DNA from: Rhodothermus sp.
Lineage (GTDB): Bacteria > Bacteroidota > Rhodothermia > Rhodothermales > Rhodothermaceae
Assembly (NCBI GenBank): GCA_030950375.1
Contig: JAUZRN010000012.1
Coordinates: 1 to 64,000, forward strand
DNA length: 64,000 bases
Direction of reading: 5' to 3'
How positions within the stretch are numbered: the first letter of the stretch is position 1; each line of letters begins with the position of its first letter. Shown one piece after another: positions 52,114-60,964 of this stretch. The notes under the pieces were generated by a model, which was not told the origin of the DNA, did not search any database, and worked only from the letters and a program-made list of their open reading frames with translations. Made by a program: the position numbers and the translations under genes.

Positions 52114-55092
52114 ATGATGTGCCGGTGGTGTTTAGTTGCGCTGCTTTTTATGAACTGGACCGTCGTAGCCCGGGCCCAGGTGGTATGGACCGAACCTGCC
52201 GTGGTGCGGGTGGACCGGCCTGTAACGGTCTACTTCAATGCAAAGGAAGGGACCGGTGGACTGGCCGGCTATACAGGCGAGGTTTATGCGCATACCGGCG
52301 TTATTACGAACGAAAGCCGTACAGACACCGACTGGCGCTACGTCAAGGCGGACTGGGGAGAGAATCGGCCGGATATTCGCATGGAGCGGATCGGCGAAGA
52401 CCTTTATCGTCTGTACATCGCTGACATCCGCGCCTACTATCAGGACTATTCCGGTACGCCACCTGCCGATGCATCCCCCTGGGATAATCTCTACGACGAG
52501 CAGATCTATAAGCTGGCCTTCGTTTTTCGGAATGCCGATGGTTCGCGGGAGGGGAAAGACGTAGGCGGCCGCGACATCTTCGTGGAGGTGGCCCCACCGG
52601 GGCTGGCGGTCGCATTTGTCTCGCCGGCCGTAACCCCGTTGCGTCCGCTGATTGCACCGCGCGACACCAGTATCGAGATCGTTGCGGTGGCTGATCCAGG
52701 CGGCACCGCGCTTACATCTTTCCGGCTGTTCATCGACAGTACGGAGGTGGCACAGACCACCAACGATACGCTTCGCTACACGCTGACGCTGGATACGCCC
52801 GGCCGTTACGATGTATGGGCTGTTGCCGCGAACGATCAGGGTGAGGCCGACACGGCTGCCTTCTATGCGGTGCGTAATCCCGCGATTGTCGACCAGCCGC
52901 GTCCACCCGGTATCGAAGACGGTATCACTTACGATTCGAACGATCCGACGCGGGTTACGCTGTCGCTCTACGCGCCGGGCAAATCGTTTGTTTATGTGAT
53001 CGGTGATTTTACAGACTGGGAGGTTGATCCGGCCTACTTCATGAAGCGGGACGCACCGCGGCCAGATAGCGTTCACTGGTGGATTACCATCGAAGGACTC
53101 ACACCCGGCCAGGAGTATGCCTTTCAGTATTTCATTGATGGTAAGCTGCGTCTGGCCGATCTCTTTGCGCACAAGGTACTGGACCCCTGGCATGACCCGT
53201 TCATCCCGAGCAGCACGTATCCCGACCTGAAGCCCTACCCGACCGGCAAGACCGAGGGCATTGTGGCGGTACTACAACCCGGCGCGCCCCGCTACACGTG
53301 GCAGGTAACTGACTTTGAGCGACCCCCGGCTCATGAGCTGGTCATCTATAAGCTGCTGGTGCGGGACTTTGTGGCTAGGCACGACTACGCCACGCTTATC
53401 GATACGCTCGACTACCTGGAACGCCTGGGTATCAATGCCATCGAGCTGATGCCCGTGGCCGAGTTCGATGGCAACATCAGCTGGGGATATAATCCGGCCT
53501 TCCATCTGGCGCCGGACAAATACTACGGGCCGGCCAGAGATCTCAAGCGCTTCATTGACGAATGCCATCGCCGGGGCATTGCCGTCATTCTTGACGTGGT
53601 CTACAATCACGCGACCGGCAATTCGCCGCTGGTGCAGCTATATGGTCCTACAGCGGATAATCCTTTCATCAACATTCCCGCTCGCCATCCCTTCAATGTG
53701 TTCTACGACCTGAACCACGAGCATCCCTACGTTCAGTACTGGCTCGACCGGGCCAACCGTTACTGGCTCGAAGAATTCCGGGTGGACGGGTTTCGCTTCG
53801 ATCTTTCGAAAGGCTTCACGCAGCAGGACACCGACAACGATGTGGGTGCCTGGAGCGCTTACGACGCTTCGCGCATTCGGCTGCTCAAGCGCATGGCCGA
53901 TGCCATCTGGACCGTGGATTCCACGGCTTACGTCATCCTGGAGCACTTTGCAGACAACCGGGAAGAGAAAGAACTGGCGATGCATGGGCAGGATCGCGGA
54001 CGGGCCGGGATGCTGCTCTGGCATAACATGAACCGTGCCTTCAGCCAGAGCGTGATGGGCTATCTGAACGACCCGAATTTTTCCTCGGATCTGACCACGA
54101 TTTACTATAAAAACCGCGGCTTTGCCACGCCTAACCTGGTCACTTACATGGAAAGCCACGACGAACAGTGGCTCATGTACCGGATGCGGGCTTATGGAGC
54201 CCGGCAGGGATCCTACGACGTGCGAAGCCTGCCAGTGGCACTGGATCGGATGAAACTGGCCGGCGCGTTTTTCTTCACGATACCGGGACCCAAAATGATC
54301 TGGCAGTTCGGCGAGTTGGGCTATGGCTACGGGGAGCGCGGTGAGCAGTGCCTGGAAGGGGCCGGCGATGTCTGTCCATCTATTGCCCCGGGGCGTACAG
54401 ATCCCAAGCCTATCCGCTGGGACTACCGTAGCGATCCACTGCGGATGAAGCTGTACAGGACGTGGGCCGAGTTGCTCAAGCTTCGACGCAAACATGCCGT
54501 ATTTCGGAGTCCGGACACCCGGGTGCGCATGCGGTTGCAGCATGGCGTGCCAGGGCGCTGGATCTCGCTCACGCATCCAGAGCTGAGCGTTGTGGTTGTG
54601 GGCAACTTCGGGCTGGCACCGCTGGTGGTCACGCCCACATTCCCACAGACAGGCATCTGGTACGATTACTTTAACGGGGATTCGGTGAGGGTCGATGATC
54701 CGGAGACAACGGGCATTGAGCTGTTGCCCGGCGAGTTCCGACTGTACACGAGCCGTTATATCGGACAGGCCGAGCCCGGGCTGATCACTGTAGCGGCCGA
54801 GCCGGCTGATCCGTCTGTTTTTCCCGTGCGCGTGAAGCTGGAGGCCCCTTTCCCGAACCCGTTCCGGAAAACCGTTACGCTGACCTACAGGCTGTCGAAG
54901 CCGGGGCAGGTGAAGCTGGCCGTCTATGATCTGCTGGGCCGTCGCATTGCCACGCTGGTAGACGAAGTGCAGCCAGCCGGTCAGCATAGGGTTACGTGGA
55001 CACCCAAAGGGCTGGCAGCCGGCCTGTACCTGGTACGGCTCGAAACAGCCGATCGCCTGGAGACGCAACCGGTGTGGTTTGCGCCTGAATAA
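52114..55092 (+). CDS. Secreted GH13 alpha-amylase-type enzyme with sorting domain
   Basis: 992 residues from the ATG at 52114, which begins the signal peptide; the frame is open to 52042 but without a supported start. Residues 20-290 are beta-sandwich or Ig-like, and 290-400 include a CBM48/E-set region (VIGDFTDWEVDP). The GH13 barrel follows with VDGFRFDLSKGF (D563), VILEHFAD (E610) and MESHDEQW (D683). The C-terminal type IX-like sorting domain (PFPNPFRKTVTL, ATLVDEVQPAG) is close to that of the preceding protein; it ends in VWFAPE in place of the usual basic tail. It is expected to hydrolyse or debranch alpha-glucans at the surface. Confidence 0.88.
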   Translation: MMCRWCLVALLFMNWTVVARAQVVWTEPAVVRVDRPVTVYFNAKEGTGGLAGYTGEVYAHTGVITNESRTDTDWRYVKADWGENRPDIRMERIGEDLYRLYIADIRAYYQDYSGTPPADASPWDNLYDEQIYKLAFVFRNADGSREGKDVGGRDIFVEVAPPGLAVAFVSPAVTPLRPLIAPRDTSIEIVAVADPGGTALTSFRLFIDSTEVAQTTNDTLRYTLTLDTPGRYDVWAVAANDQGEADTAAFYAVRNPAIVDQPRPPGIEDGITYDSNDPTRVTLSLYAPGKSFVYVIGDFTDWEVDPAYFMKRDAPRPDSVHWWITIEGLTPGQEYAFQYFIDGKLRLADLFAHKVLDPWHDPFIPSSTYPDLKPYPTGKTEGIVAVLQPGAPRYTWQVTDFERPPAHELVIYKLLVRDFVARHDYATLIDTLDYLERLGINAIELMPVAEFDGNISWGYNPAFHLAPDKYYGPARDLKRFIDECHRRGIAVILDVVYNHATGNSPLVQLYGPTADNPFINIPARHPFNVFYDLNHEHPYVQYWLDRANRYWLEEFRVDGFRFDLSKGFTQQDTDNDVGAWSAYDASRIRLLKRMADAIWTVDSTAYVILEHFADNREEKELAMHGQDRGRAGMLLWHNMNRAFSQSVMGYLNDPNFSSDLTTIYYKNRGFATPNLVTYMESHDEQWLMYRMRAYGARQGSYDVRSLPVALDRMKLAGAFFFTIPGPKMIWQFGELGYGYGERGEQCLEGAGDVCPSIAPGRTDPKPIRWDYRSDPLRMKLYRTWAELLKLRRKHAVFRSPDTRVRMRLQHGVPGRWISLTHPELSVVVVGNFGLAPLVVTPTFPQTGIWYDYFNGDSVRVDDPETTGIELLPGEFRLYTSRYIGQAEPGLITVAAEPADPSVFPVRVKLEAPFPNPFRKTVTLTYRLSKPGQVKLAVYDLLGRRIATLVDEVQPAGQHRVTWTPKGLAAGLYLVRLETADRLETQPVWFAPE

Positions 55093-55169
55093 ACCATGCT
55101 GGCCGTTGCCATAGCCTGCTAACGGAATCGTACAGCATAAAATCCAAAAACGCCAAAAAAGCGTGTATT

Positions 55170-57002
55170 ATGCTTCGTCTCTTATTGCTGATGATACTGC
55201 TGGCCGGATGTGCCTCCGAGCGCCCTTCCGGTCCTCATGTGCCCGACTGGGCCGCCGATGCTGTCTGGTACCAGATTTTTCCTGAACGTTTCTGGAATGG
55301 GGATACCTCGAACGACCCCACACGGGCTTCCCTGGAGTATCCACCAGCATTGCCCGAAGCGCCGCTGTCCTGGCGCCTTTCACCATGGACGGGCGACTGG
55401 TACGCGCGTGACGATTGGGAACGGGAGATGGGCGATGATTTTTACGAAAGTTATGCCGTCTTTCATCGACGCTATGGAGGCGATCTGCAGGGTGTGATTG
55501 ATCGGCTTGACTATCTGCAGGAGCTGGGCATCACGGCGATCTACTTCAACCCCGTTTTCTATGCCCGCTCACTTCATAAATATGATGGCAACACTTACCA
55601 TCACATTGATCCGTACTTTGGCCCTGATCCAGAAGGAGACCTGGCCCTCATGGCACAGGAAACCGAAGATCCGAACACCTGGCACTGGACGGCGGCCGAT
55701 AGCCTGTTTCTGCGGTTGATTCAGGAAGCTCATGCCCGAGGTATCCGCGTGATCCTGGATGGGGTGTTTAACCACACAGGCCGCGACTTTTTTGCGTTTG
55801 CCGACCTGCGTCGGCGCCAGCAAGACTCGCCCTATAAGGACTGGTACATCGTCTATCGCTTTGATGACCCGACCACGCCCGACACGAACGAGTTCGATTA
55901 TGAAGGGTGGTGGGGCGTCAAGACGCTTCCCGTCTTTGCCGACAACGAAGACGGCACCGACCTGCATCCAGGCCCCAAACGCTACATCTTCCATGCGACG
56001 GCCCGCTGGATGGATCCCGATGGTGATGGCGATCCGTCGGATGGTATCGACGGTTGGCGGCTGGACGTGACGAACGAGGTTCCCGTGGGTTTCTGGGCTG
56101 ACTGGAATGCCTACGTACGGGAGCTGAATCCGAACGCCTACACGGTCACCGAACTCTGGCAGGATGCCAGCGAAATGATCGTGCAGGGAGGCTTTTCAGC
56201 CACCATGAACTATTTCGCCTTTGCCTTCCCGGTCAAGGCCTTTCTGATTGATTTTGGGCTGGATGCCTCCGCATTTGCCCGCCTGCTTGAGGAGCGGCGC
56301 AGTCGGTATCCGCGTGCTGTACAATATGCCATGCAGAATCTGATCGATTCGCACGATACGGATCGGCTGGCTTCGATGATCGTCAACCGGGATCCTGCCG
56401 ATGTCGAACGGGAGCAGTTCGGATATGACCGGGACAATTCTCCCCGCCACAATCCAGCCTATGACGTGCAGGCACCAGACAGCATCGATCGGGCTATTCA
56501 GCGGCTGGTAGCCCTTTTCCAGATGACGTATGTGGGCGCCCCGATGATCTACTATGGTACGGAGGCCGGTATGTGGGGCGCCGACGACCCGGACGACCGA
56601 AAGCCCATGGTCTGGCCCGAGTTACGCTACGCGGATGAAACGTCCGATCCGCTGGGCCGGCCACGTCGACCCGATCCGGTACGGTTCGACAGTACGCTAT
56701 TCCGTTTCTACCAGCAGCTCATTGCGCTGCGGAAGCAATCGGCTGCGCTGCGTCGCGGAACGTTCGAGGTGCTGGCTACTGAAGGTGGGCTGTTTGCGTT
56801 TCGCCGGACGCTGAACGACGAGCAGGTCGTGGTGGTGCTCAATCGGGAAGAGACTGCACGGGAAGTTGCGCTGTCACTATCTGAGGCGGCCCGTTTCCGG
56901 GTGCAGCTGGCCACGGTATCCAATGGCTATGTGATAACGCCGGCAGTCGATACGCTTCACCTGACGTTGCCACCACTAAGCGGGCTGGTCCTGGCACGTT
57001 GA
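55170..57002 (+). CDS. GH13 lipoprotein (neopullulanase/cyclomaltodextrinase-like)
   Basis: 610 residues. A lipobox (LLAGC) anchors it. The catalytic set is visible: DGWRLDVTNE (D299), VTELWQDASE (E328) and DSHDTDRLAS (D396). The arrangement resembles SusA-type neopullulanases and cyclomaltodextrinases that finish oligosaccharides in the periplasm. A DPDGDGDPSDG acidic loop (residues 285-295) may bind calcium. It completes a surface-to-periplasm alpha-glucan path with the secreted GH13 enzyme. Confidence 0.88.
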   Translation: MLRLLLLMILLAGCASERPSGPHVPDWAADAVWYQIFPERFWNGDTSNDPTRASLEYPPALPEAPLSWRLSPWTGDWYARDDWEREMGDDFYESYAVFHRRYGGDLQGVIDRLDYLQELGITAIYFNPVFYARSLHKYDGNTYHHIDPYFGPDPEGDLALMAQETEDPNTWHWTAADSLFLRLIQEAHARGIRVILDGVFNHTGRDFFAFADLRRRQQDSPYKDWYIVYRFDDPTTPDTNEFDYEGWWGVKTLPVFADNEDGTDLHPGPKRYIFHATARWMDPDGDGDPSDGIDGWRLDVTNEVPVGFWADWNAYVRELNPNAYTVTELWQDASEMIVQGGFSATMNYFAFAFPVKAFLIDFGLDASAFARLLEERRSRYPRAVQYAMQNLIDSHDTDRLASMIVNRDPADVEREQFGYDRDNSPRHNPAYDVQAPDSIDRAIQRLVALFQMTYVGAPMIYYGTEAGMWGADDPDDRKPMVWPELRYADETSDPLGRPRRPDPVRFDSTLFRFYQQLIALRKQSAALRRGTFEVLATEGGLFAFRRTLNDEQVVVVLNREETAREVALSLSEAARFRVQLATVSNGYVITPAVDTLHLTLPPLSGLVLAR

Positions 57003-57203
57003 AGATAGCGCTGGACAACGCCGGCTTCGATGGATAGGCTCCGTATCCTTTCCCGGAGGCAGTTTCAGGGGCTGCGGGTTGCCAGACGCGTACGCCCGTA
57101 GTGCTGTCAAGGGAGTTCTTCCCTCCCTCTGGGGAGGAGTTAATCCGCCAGCTTTGCGTTAGCCATAGTATACAGCTCGGAAGACATCTCCGCAGGCCCT
57201 CCA

Positions 57204-57258
57204 GGCCAGCTCCCCCTTGCAGGGGGAGCGAAGCTTCCGGTTTCTGGATCATTGTCAG
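57204..57258. repeat. 55-bp dispersed repeat, copy B
   Basis: It starts GGCCAGCTCCCCC and ends ATTGTCAG like the copy at 26646-26700, but carries a 9-bp-stem hairpin in place of the shorter GGGAGGAG segment. It looks like a REP-type intergenic element. Confidence 0.5.
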
Positions 57259-57387
57259 ACTGGTATGGCCGCTGGAGAACAGGCTTTTACGCACAGCTCA
57301 GCGCATGTATACTCACAGCAGGGGAGGGGGACAGAGGCGGCACAACGCTGCCCATGATTGCCAACGTTTCGAAGGTTAGCTGGTTGG

Positions 57388-57415
57388 CTTTTCAGGACTG
57401 ACTCTTCTGAAAAAG
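57388..57415 (-). terminator. Candidate terminator downstream of batD
   Basis: On the minus strand CTTTTTCAG, an 11-nt loop and CTGAAAAG form a 7-8-bp stem about 57 bp past the batD stop. A T tract is lacking after it, so confidence is low. Confidence 0.3.
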
Positions 57416-57471
57416 CGTGCGCGGCAGTGGCTGTGGGCAGTTGTGTGCACTTCGCTCGGCCGAGATGGAAG

Positions 57472-59190
57472 TCAGCTTTCCACCTGAGAATGGACATTAC
57501 GGTTGAGATATTGCAACAGGCGTTCGGCTTCCCGGTGGTGGTGAAGTGTTTGAGCTGGATCAGGCGGCGTAGGTGCGTAGCAGGCCGCTTCACAGGCAGC
57601 CAGCAGGTGCCGTAGACGGGTTACGACTGCTTCGGGAAGACCGCGCTGGCGCAGGCGTTCGCATAGCCGGGTATGCGTCAGGCCACGCACATCTTCCTCC
57701 AGGTAGCGTCCGGCCGCCAGCCGCAATGTCGCTTCCAGGCGTCGATAGAACAGACGTGGTTTCAGCGTAGCCGGTGGTAAGGTTTCGGAGCGGATCAATA
57801 TGGGCCGATCACGTCGGTCGAGCTGTTGACGTCGGTGTAGCCAGAGTAGCAGGGCAAGCAGCAGCAAGCCACCACCGACATACGGAAGCAGCCGGAGGGC
57901 TCGGAGAAATGGGGGACGGGAGGTGATAGGAGGGAGTGTCGCCTCTGAGGTGGCAGGGGCAACGGGCGCCGGATGTACCACCAGTGCGGGAAGCGGGGCT
58001 GTCAGCGAGCGGTAAACGCCACCTTCTGGATCGAAATAGGCGAAACGGATGGGCGGCAGGGAAAAACGTCCGGTCCGGCGGGGCACAAGCACATAGGTCA
58101 GCGTACGGGTGCCGGTCAGGCGGGTGCCCCTGCGGTTGAGCGTCAGCGCGTCGTTCGTGAGGTAACGCGTAAAGCTGGTATCTACATCGGGTCGAGGTAC
58201 GGTCAGTGTGGGCAGGTTGCCTGTACCTGAGAGTTGGAGCGTGACAGTTACCGGATCGCCGGCCGTGACTTCGGTCGGGGTGACTTCGACTTCCAGGCGA
58301 AATTGGCCTACGGCGTCGACGAAGTCGGGGGGTGCGTTGCCAGGGAGGGGCCGTACCGAAACGGTGAGGGCTGGGGCGCTCACGCGTCGGGGTTCACTCT
58401 GGGTTGGCTGTAGTAGCGTTGCAAAAGGATCCAGCGGATCCGGTCGCAGGGAGACTTCGCTTTCTACGGTAAGCGGATCGATATGCAGCGTGCCACTACG
58501 CGTAGGAAACAGGGCGATGCGCTGTAGCACGAAGGTGTAGTAAGCCGTGCCGTGGCGCAGTACGCGTTCGGGCAACGGGCGATCTTCGACGTCCAGCGTT
58601 TCGCGCCAGAATCCTTCTGTTTCCCAGGAGCCTACCAGACGATTACGCCAGACCTGCAGGCCTTCTCGAAAGAATAACCGGTATTCCAGTACGGTTTGCT
58701 GGTGTTCATAGGGCGTAGTGGGTTGCAGGGTGGCTTCGATGAACAGATCGGGTGCCGGAGAGGGGTCTGGCGTGGCCGTGGCGGGTGGGGCTGTGGGCGC
58801 GTTGTAAACGGTCAACTCAATGGGCGCTGTGCTCAGTGTCTGATCGCCCACCTGCAGCCGAAAGGCACCGATGCGGGCTTTTCCAGGACGCACCGGACGA
58901 AAGCGCCAGCTGTACCGGATACGTTGCTGGATACGTCCGCCGGTCAGAGAATACTGCCGGTGTACGGTAGGCATCGGATAGACAAGTGCCAGCCCTTCGG
59001 TGGGAGGAGGCTCTGGCATACGCAACGCATTGGGAAGGGAGCCGATCACTTCGACGGTATAAACGACCGTTTCCCGCAGGCCAATCTGGGTACGGCTGAC
59101 CCGGGCCTGAATTTCCACGGTCCAGCGCTGCCCGATCACCGGAACCGTCCACAGACTTAGCACCAGTATCAGAAAACACCTGCACCGCAT
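57472..59190 (-). CDS. batD: BatD-like membrane protein of the Bat operon
   Basis: 572 residues: signal peptide (LILVLSLWTVPVIGQ), repeated beta-sandwich domains through about residue 440, one membrane helix (LLPYVGGGLLLLALLLWL) and a cytoplasmic tail. This matches BatD (oxygen-tolerance) proteins. It is the last of four genes in the usual order A-B-C-D. Bat proteins are linked to aerotolerance in Bacteroides and to virulence or envelope stress elsewhere; their exact biochemistry is open. Confidence 0.85.
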   Translation of the reverse strand: MRCRCFLILVLSLWTVPVIGQRWTVEIQARVSRTQIGLRETVVYTVEVIGSLPNALRMPEPPPTEGLALVYPMPTVHRQYSLTGGRIQQRIRYSWRFRPVRPGKARIGAFRLQVGDQTLSTAPIELTVYNAPTAPPATATPDPSPAPDLFIEATLQPTTPYEHQQTVLEYRLFFREGLQVWRNRLVGSWETEGFWRETLDVEDRPLPERVLRHGTAYYTFVLQRIALFPTRSGTLHIDPLTVESEVSLRPDPLDPFATLLQPTQSEPRRVSAPALTVSVRPLPGNAPPDFVDAVGQFRLEVEVTPTEVTAGDPVTVTLQLSGTGNLPTLTVPRPDVDTSFTRYLTNDALTLNRRGTRLTGTRTLTYVLVPRRTGRFSLPPIRFAYFDPEGGVYRSLTAPLPALVVHPAPVAPATSEATLPPITSRPPFLRALRLLPYVGGGLLLLALLLWLHRRQQLDRRDRPILIRSETLPPATLKPRLFYRRLEATLRLAAGRYLEEDVRGLTHTRLCERLRQRGLPEAVVTRLRHLLAACEAACYAPTPPDPAQTLHHHREAERLLQYLNRNVHSQVES

Positions 59191-59196
59191 ACCACC

Positions 59197-59943
59197 TCAC
59201 CAGTCTTTTGCGACTTTGCGGGGAGAGGTCGGTAGTCGAAGTGCTCGCCGGAGGGCTTCTCGTTCCTGACGTTGTAAGGCGTCCAGCAGTCGGGCAACCA
59301 TTTCGGGCGAAAGCGGTGTGGAGGTGTCGGATATGCGAGGGGCAACGGAAGGTGAAGATTGCCGGGGAGTATTGCTTTCGGAGGAAGGGCGATCAGTGTC
59401 CTTGCGCTGGCTATTGTCTGGCATGTCTGGCGATTGTTGGCCTGCAGCGTTCCGCGTGTCGGCTCCGTCCGGATTGTTCGATGCGCCGTGGTTGGATGAG
59501 ACCGGTGGTGGATTGGAGGATGGTAGATGTCGCAGTATGTATTCGTAGTTGAAGCGAGCGTCTTCAAAGTCTGGAGCAGCCAGCAGGGCCGTACGGTAGT
59601 AGTGGAGTGCCGCTTGCAGGTCGCCTTCGGCGAAGGCCGCATTACCGGCGTTGTAGGCGGCGCGTGCCCGTTCGGTGTTATTGGGAGCCATGCGCAGCGC
59701 TGCGTCAAAAGCAGCGCGGGCGGCGCCTGCTTCGTTCAGGTGTAGCAGGGCAGCGCCCAGATTGTGTTGAAGCCCGAAACGCACGGTAGGATTTTGCGTC
59801 AGGAGCAATCCCTGTCGGTAGAATTCAGCCGCTTCGGCATAGCGTCCGGCGTGGTAGGCTGCGTTGCCGCGGCGCCCCTGGCGGACGCCGTTGTCCGAAG
59901 AGAAGAGCAACAACAGCGTAAGACCCAGCAGTAAGCGCACCAT
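59197..59943 (-). CDS. batC: BatC-like TPR protein
   Basis: 248 residues with a signal or membrane segment at the start (LLLGLTLLLLF), followed by TPR units (GNAAYHAGRYAEAAEFYRQG, AYNAGNAAFAEGDLQAALHYY). The C-terminal 100 residues are low-complexity, rich in Ser, Pro, Asn and Asp, ending in a short helix. It lies between batB (2 bp) and batD (6 bp) and is probably a scaffold for the VWA proteins. Confidence 0.8.
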   Translation of the reverse strand: MVRLLLGLTLLLLFSSDNGVRQGRRGNAAYHAGRYAEAAEFYRQGLLLTQNPTVRFGLQHNLGAALLHLNEAGAARAAFDAALRMAPNNTERARAAYNAGNAAFAEGDLQAALHYYRTALLAAPDFEDARFNYEYILRHLPSSNPPPVSSNHGASNNPDGADTRNAAGQQSPDMPDNSQRKDTDRPSSESNTPRQSSPSVAPRISDTSTPLSPEMVARLLDALQRQEREALRRALRLPTSPRKVAKDW

Positions 59944-59944
59944 T

Positions 59945-60964
59945 TCAGGCAGGCTGGAGTGTTTGACGGCGTTCGGGCAGCAGTGCTTCGAGCGTCAGCA
60001 ACAGCAGCGCCAGTGCCAGCGGCCACTGATAACGTTCGGCATAGGTTTCGAACGTCTCGGTGGCGATCAGGGTTCGGGAGAATCCGTCCAGTTGTTCCAG
60101 CAGGGCCGGCACTACGTGATCGGTGCGCCCGAGGTGCAGATACCTTCCCGATCCGGCCAGGGCCTGCAACGTGGCTGGTTCCAGACGGGTGTACACAACC
60201 CGACCGGCCGCATCACGCTTGACGCCGGCGCGGCGGCCATCCCGGTAGATCGGGATAGGGGTCCCTTCGGATTCGCCTACGCCAAGGGCCAGTCGTTCAA
60301 TACCAGCCTCTTGTAGCTTGCGGAGGGCCTGTTCGAACCCTTCGGCGTGATTTTCACCGTCGGAGACGACCAGCAGCACGCGGCTGCGTGGCGTTTCGTC
60401 TGGCTTTTGAGCTTCAAAGGCCTGCAGGGCCACCTGGATCATGCGGACATAGTCCGTACCCGGCGTTGGAATCAGCGACGGATCGGCCATGTCCAGAAAC
60501 AGCCGTACGGCACCATAATCTGTAGTCAGCGGGCACTGCAGGAAAGCGTCGCCAGCAAACAGGATTAATCCGACCCGATCGCCTTCCAGCCGATCAAGCA
60601 GGCGATACAGCTCATAGCGGGCACGGGTCAGTCGATTGGGGGCTACGTCTTCCGCCAGCATCGAAGACGATACGTCCAGCGCAATCAACAGGTCGAGGCC
60701 TCGGTGCTCTGCCTGGCGTAGTTGCAGGCCCATACGGGGGCCGGCGAGGGCCAGCCCGAGCAGGGCAATGGCTGTCAGAAGCAACGCGGCACGCAACCGG
60801 GCGCGACCGGGAGCCGATGCAATCAGCTGCGCAATAAGCCCGGGATCGCCCAGGCGCTGCAGATCGCGCTGCCGACGACGTGATGCCCACCATAGCAGCA
60901 GTGCCGTGCCGGGCACGGCGACCAGCGTCCAGAGTCCTTCAGGATGGAGCCAGTGCAGCTTCAT
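59945..60964 (-). CDS. batB: BatB-like VWA-domain membrane protein
   Basis: 339 residues with N-terminal hydrophobic helices (LWTLVAVPGTALLLWWA, and ALLLTAIALLGLALA), then a VWA domain with the MIDAS motif DVSSSMLAEDV and a C-terminal helix (WPLALALLLLTLEALL). The start overlaps the batA stop by 4 bp. The layout of BatA/BatB pairs is standard. Confidence 0.88.
   Translation of the reverse strand: MKLHWLHPEGLWTLVAVPGTALLLWWASRRRQRDLQRLGDPGLIAQLIASAPGRARLRAALLLTAIALLGLALAGPRMGLQLRQAEHRGLDLLIALDVSSSMLAEDVAPNRLTRARYELYRLLDRLEGDRVGLILFAGDAFLQCPLTTDYGAVRLFLDMADPSLIPTPGTDYVRMIQVALQAFEAQKPDETPRSRVLLVVSDGENHAEGFEQALRKLQEAGIERLALGVGESEGTPIPIYRDGRRAGVKRDAAGRVVYTRLEPATLQALAGSGRYLHLGRTDHVVPALLEQLDGFSRTLIATETFETYAERYQWPLALALLLLTLEALLPERRQTLQPA

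Larger units (their letters stand above)
57003..57471. other. 469-bp intergenic region with repeat elements and no gene
   Basis: Convergent region between the GH13 lipoprotein and batD. It contains a short CTCCC-TCT-GGGGAG inverted repeat (about 57120-57135), the 55-bp repeat copy B (57204-57258) whose 9-bp stem GCTCCCCCT-TGC-AGGGGGAGC lies at 57209-57229, and a batD terminator-like hairpin (57389-57413). Short frames here have no recognisable domain. Confidence 0.5.

Noticed and set aside
53638-55068. 476-codon minus-strand open frame opposite the secreted GH13 gene
   Set aside because: The plus strand carries clear GH13 catalytic motifs across the same interval; the antisense frame shows no domain.
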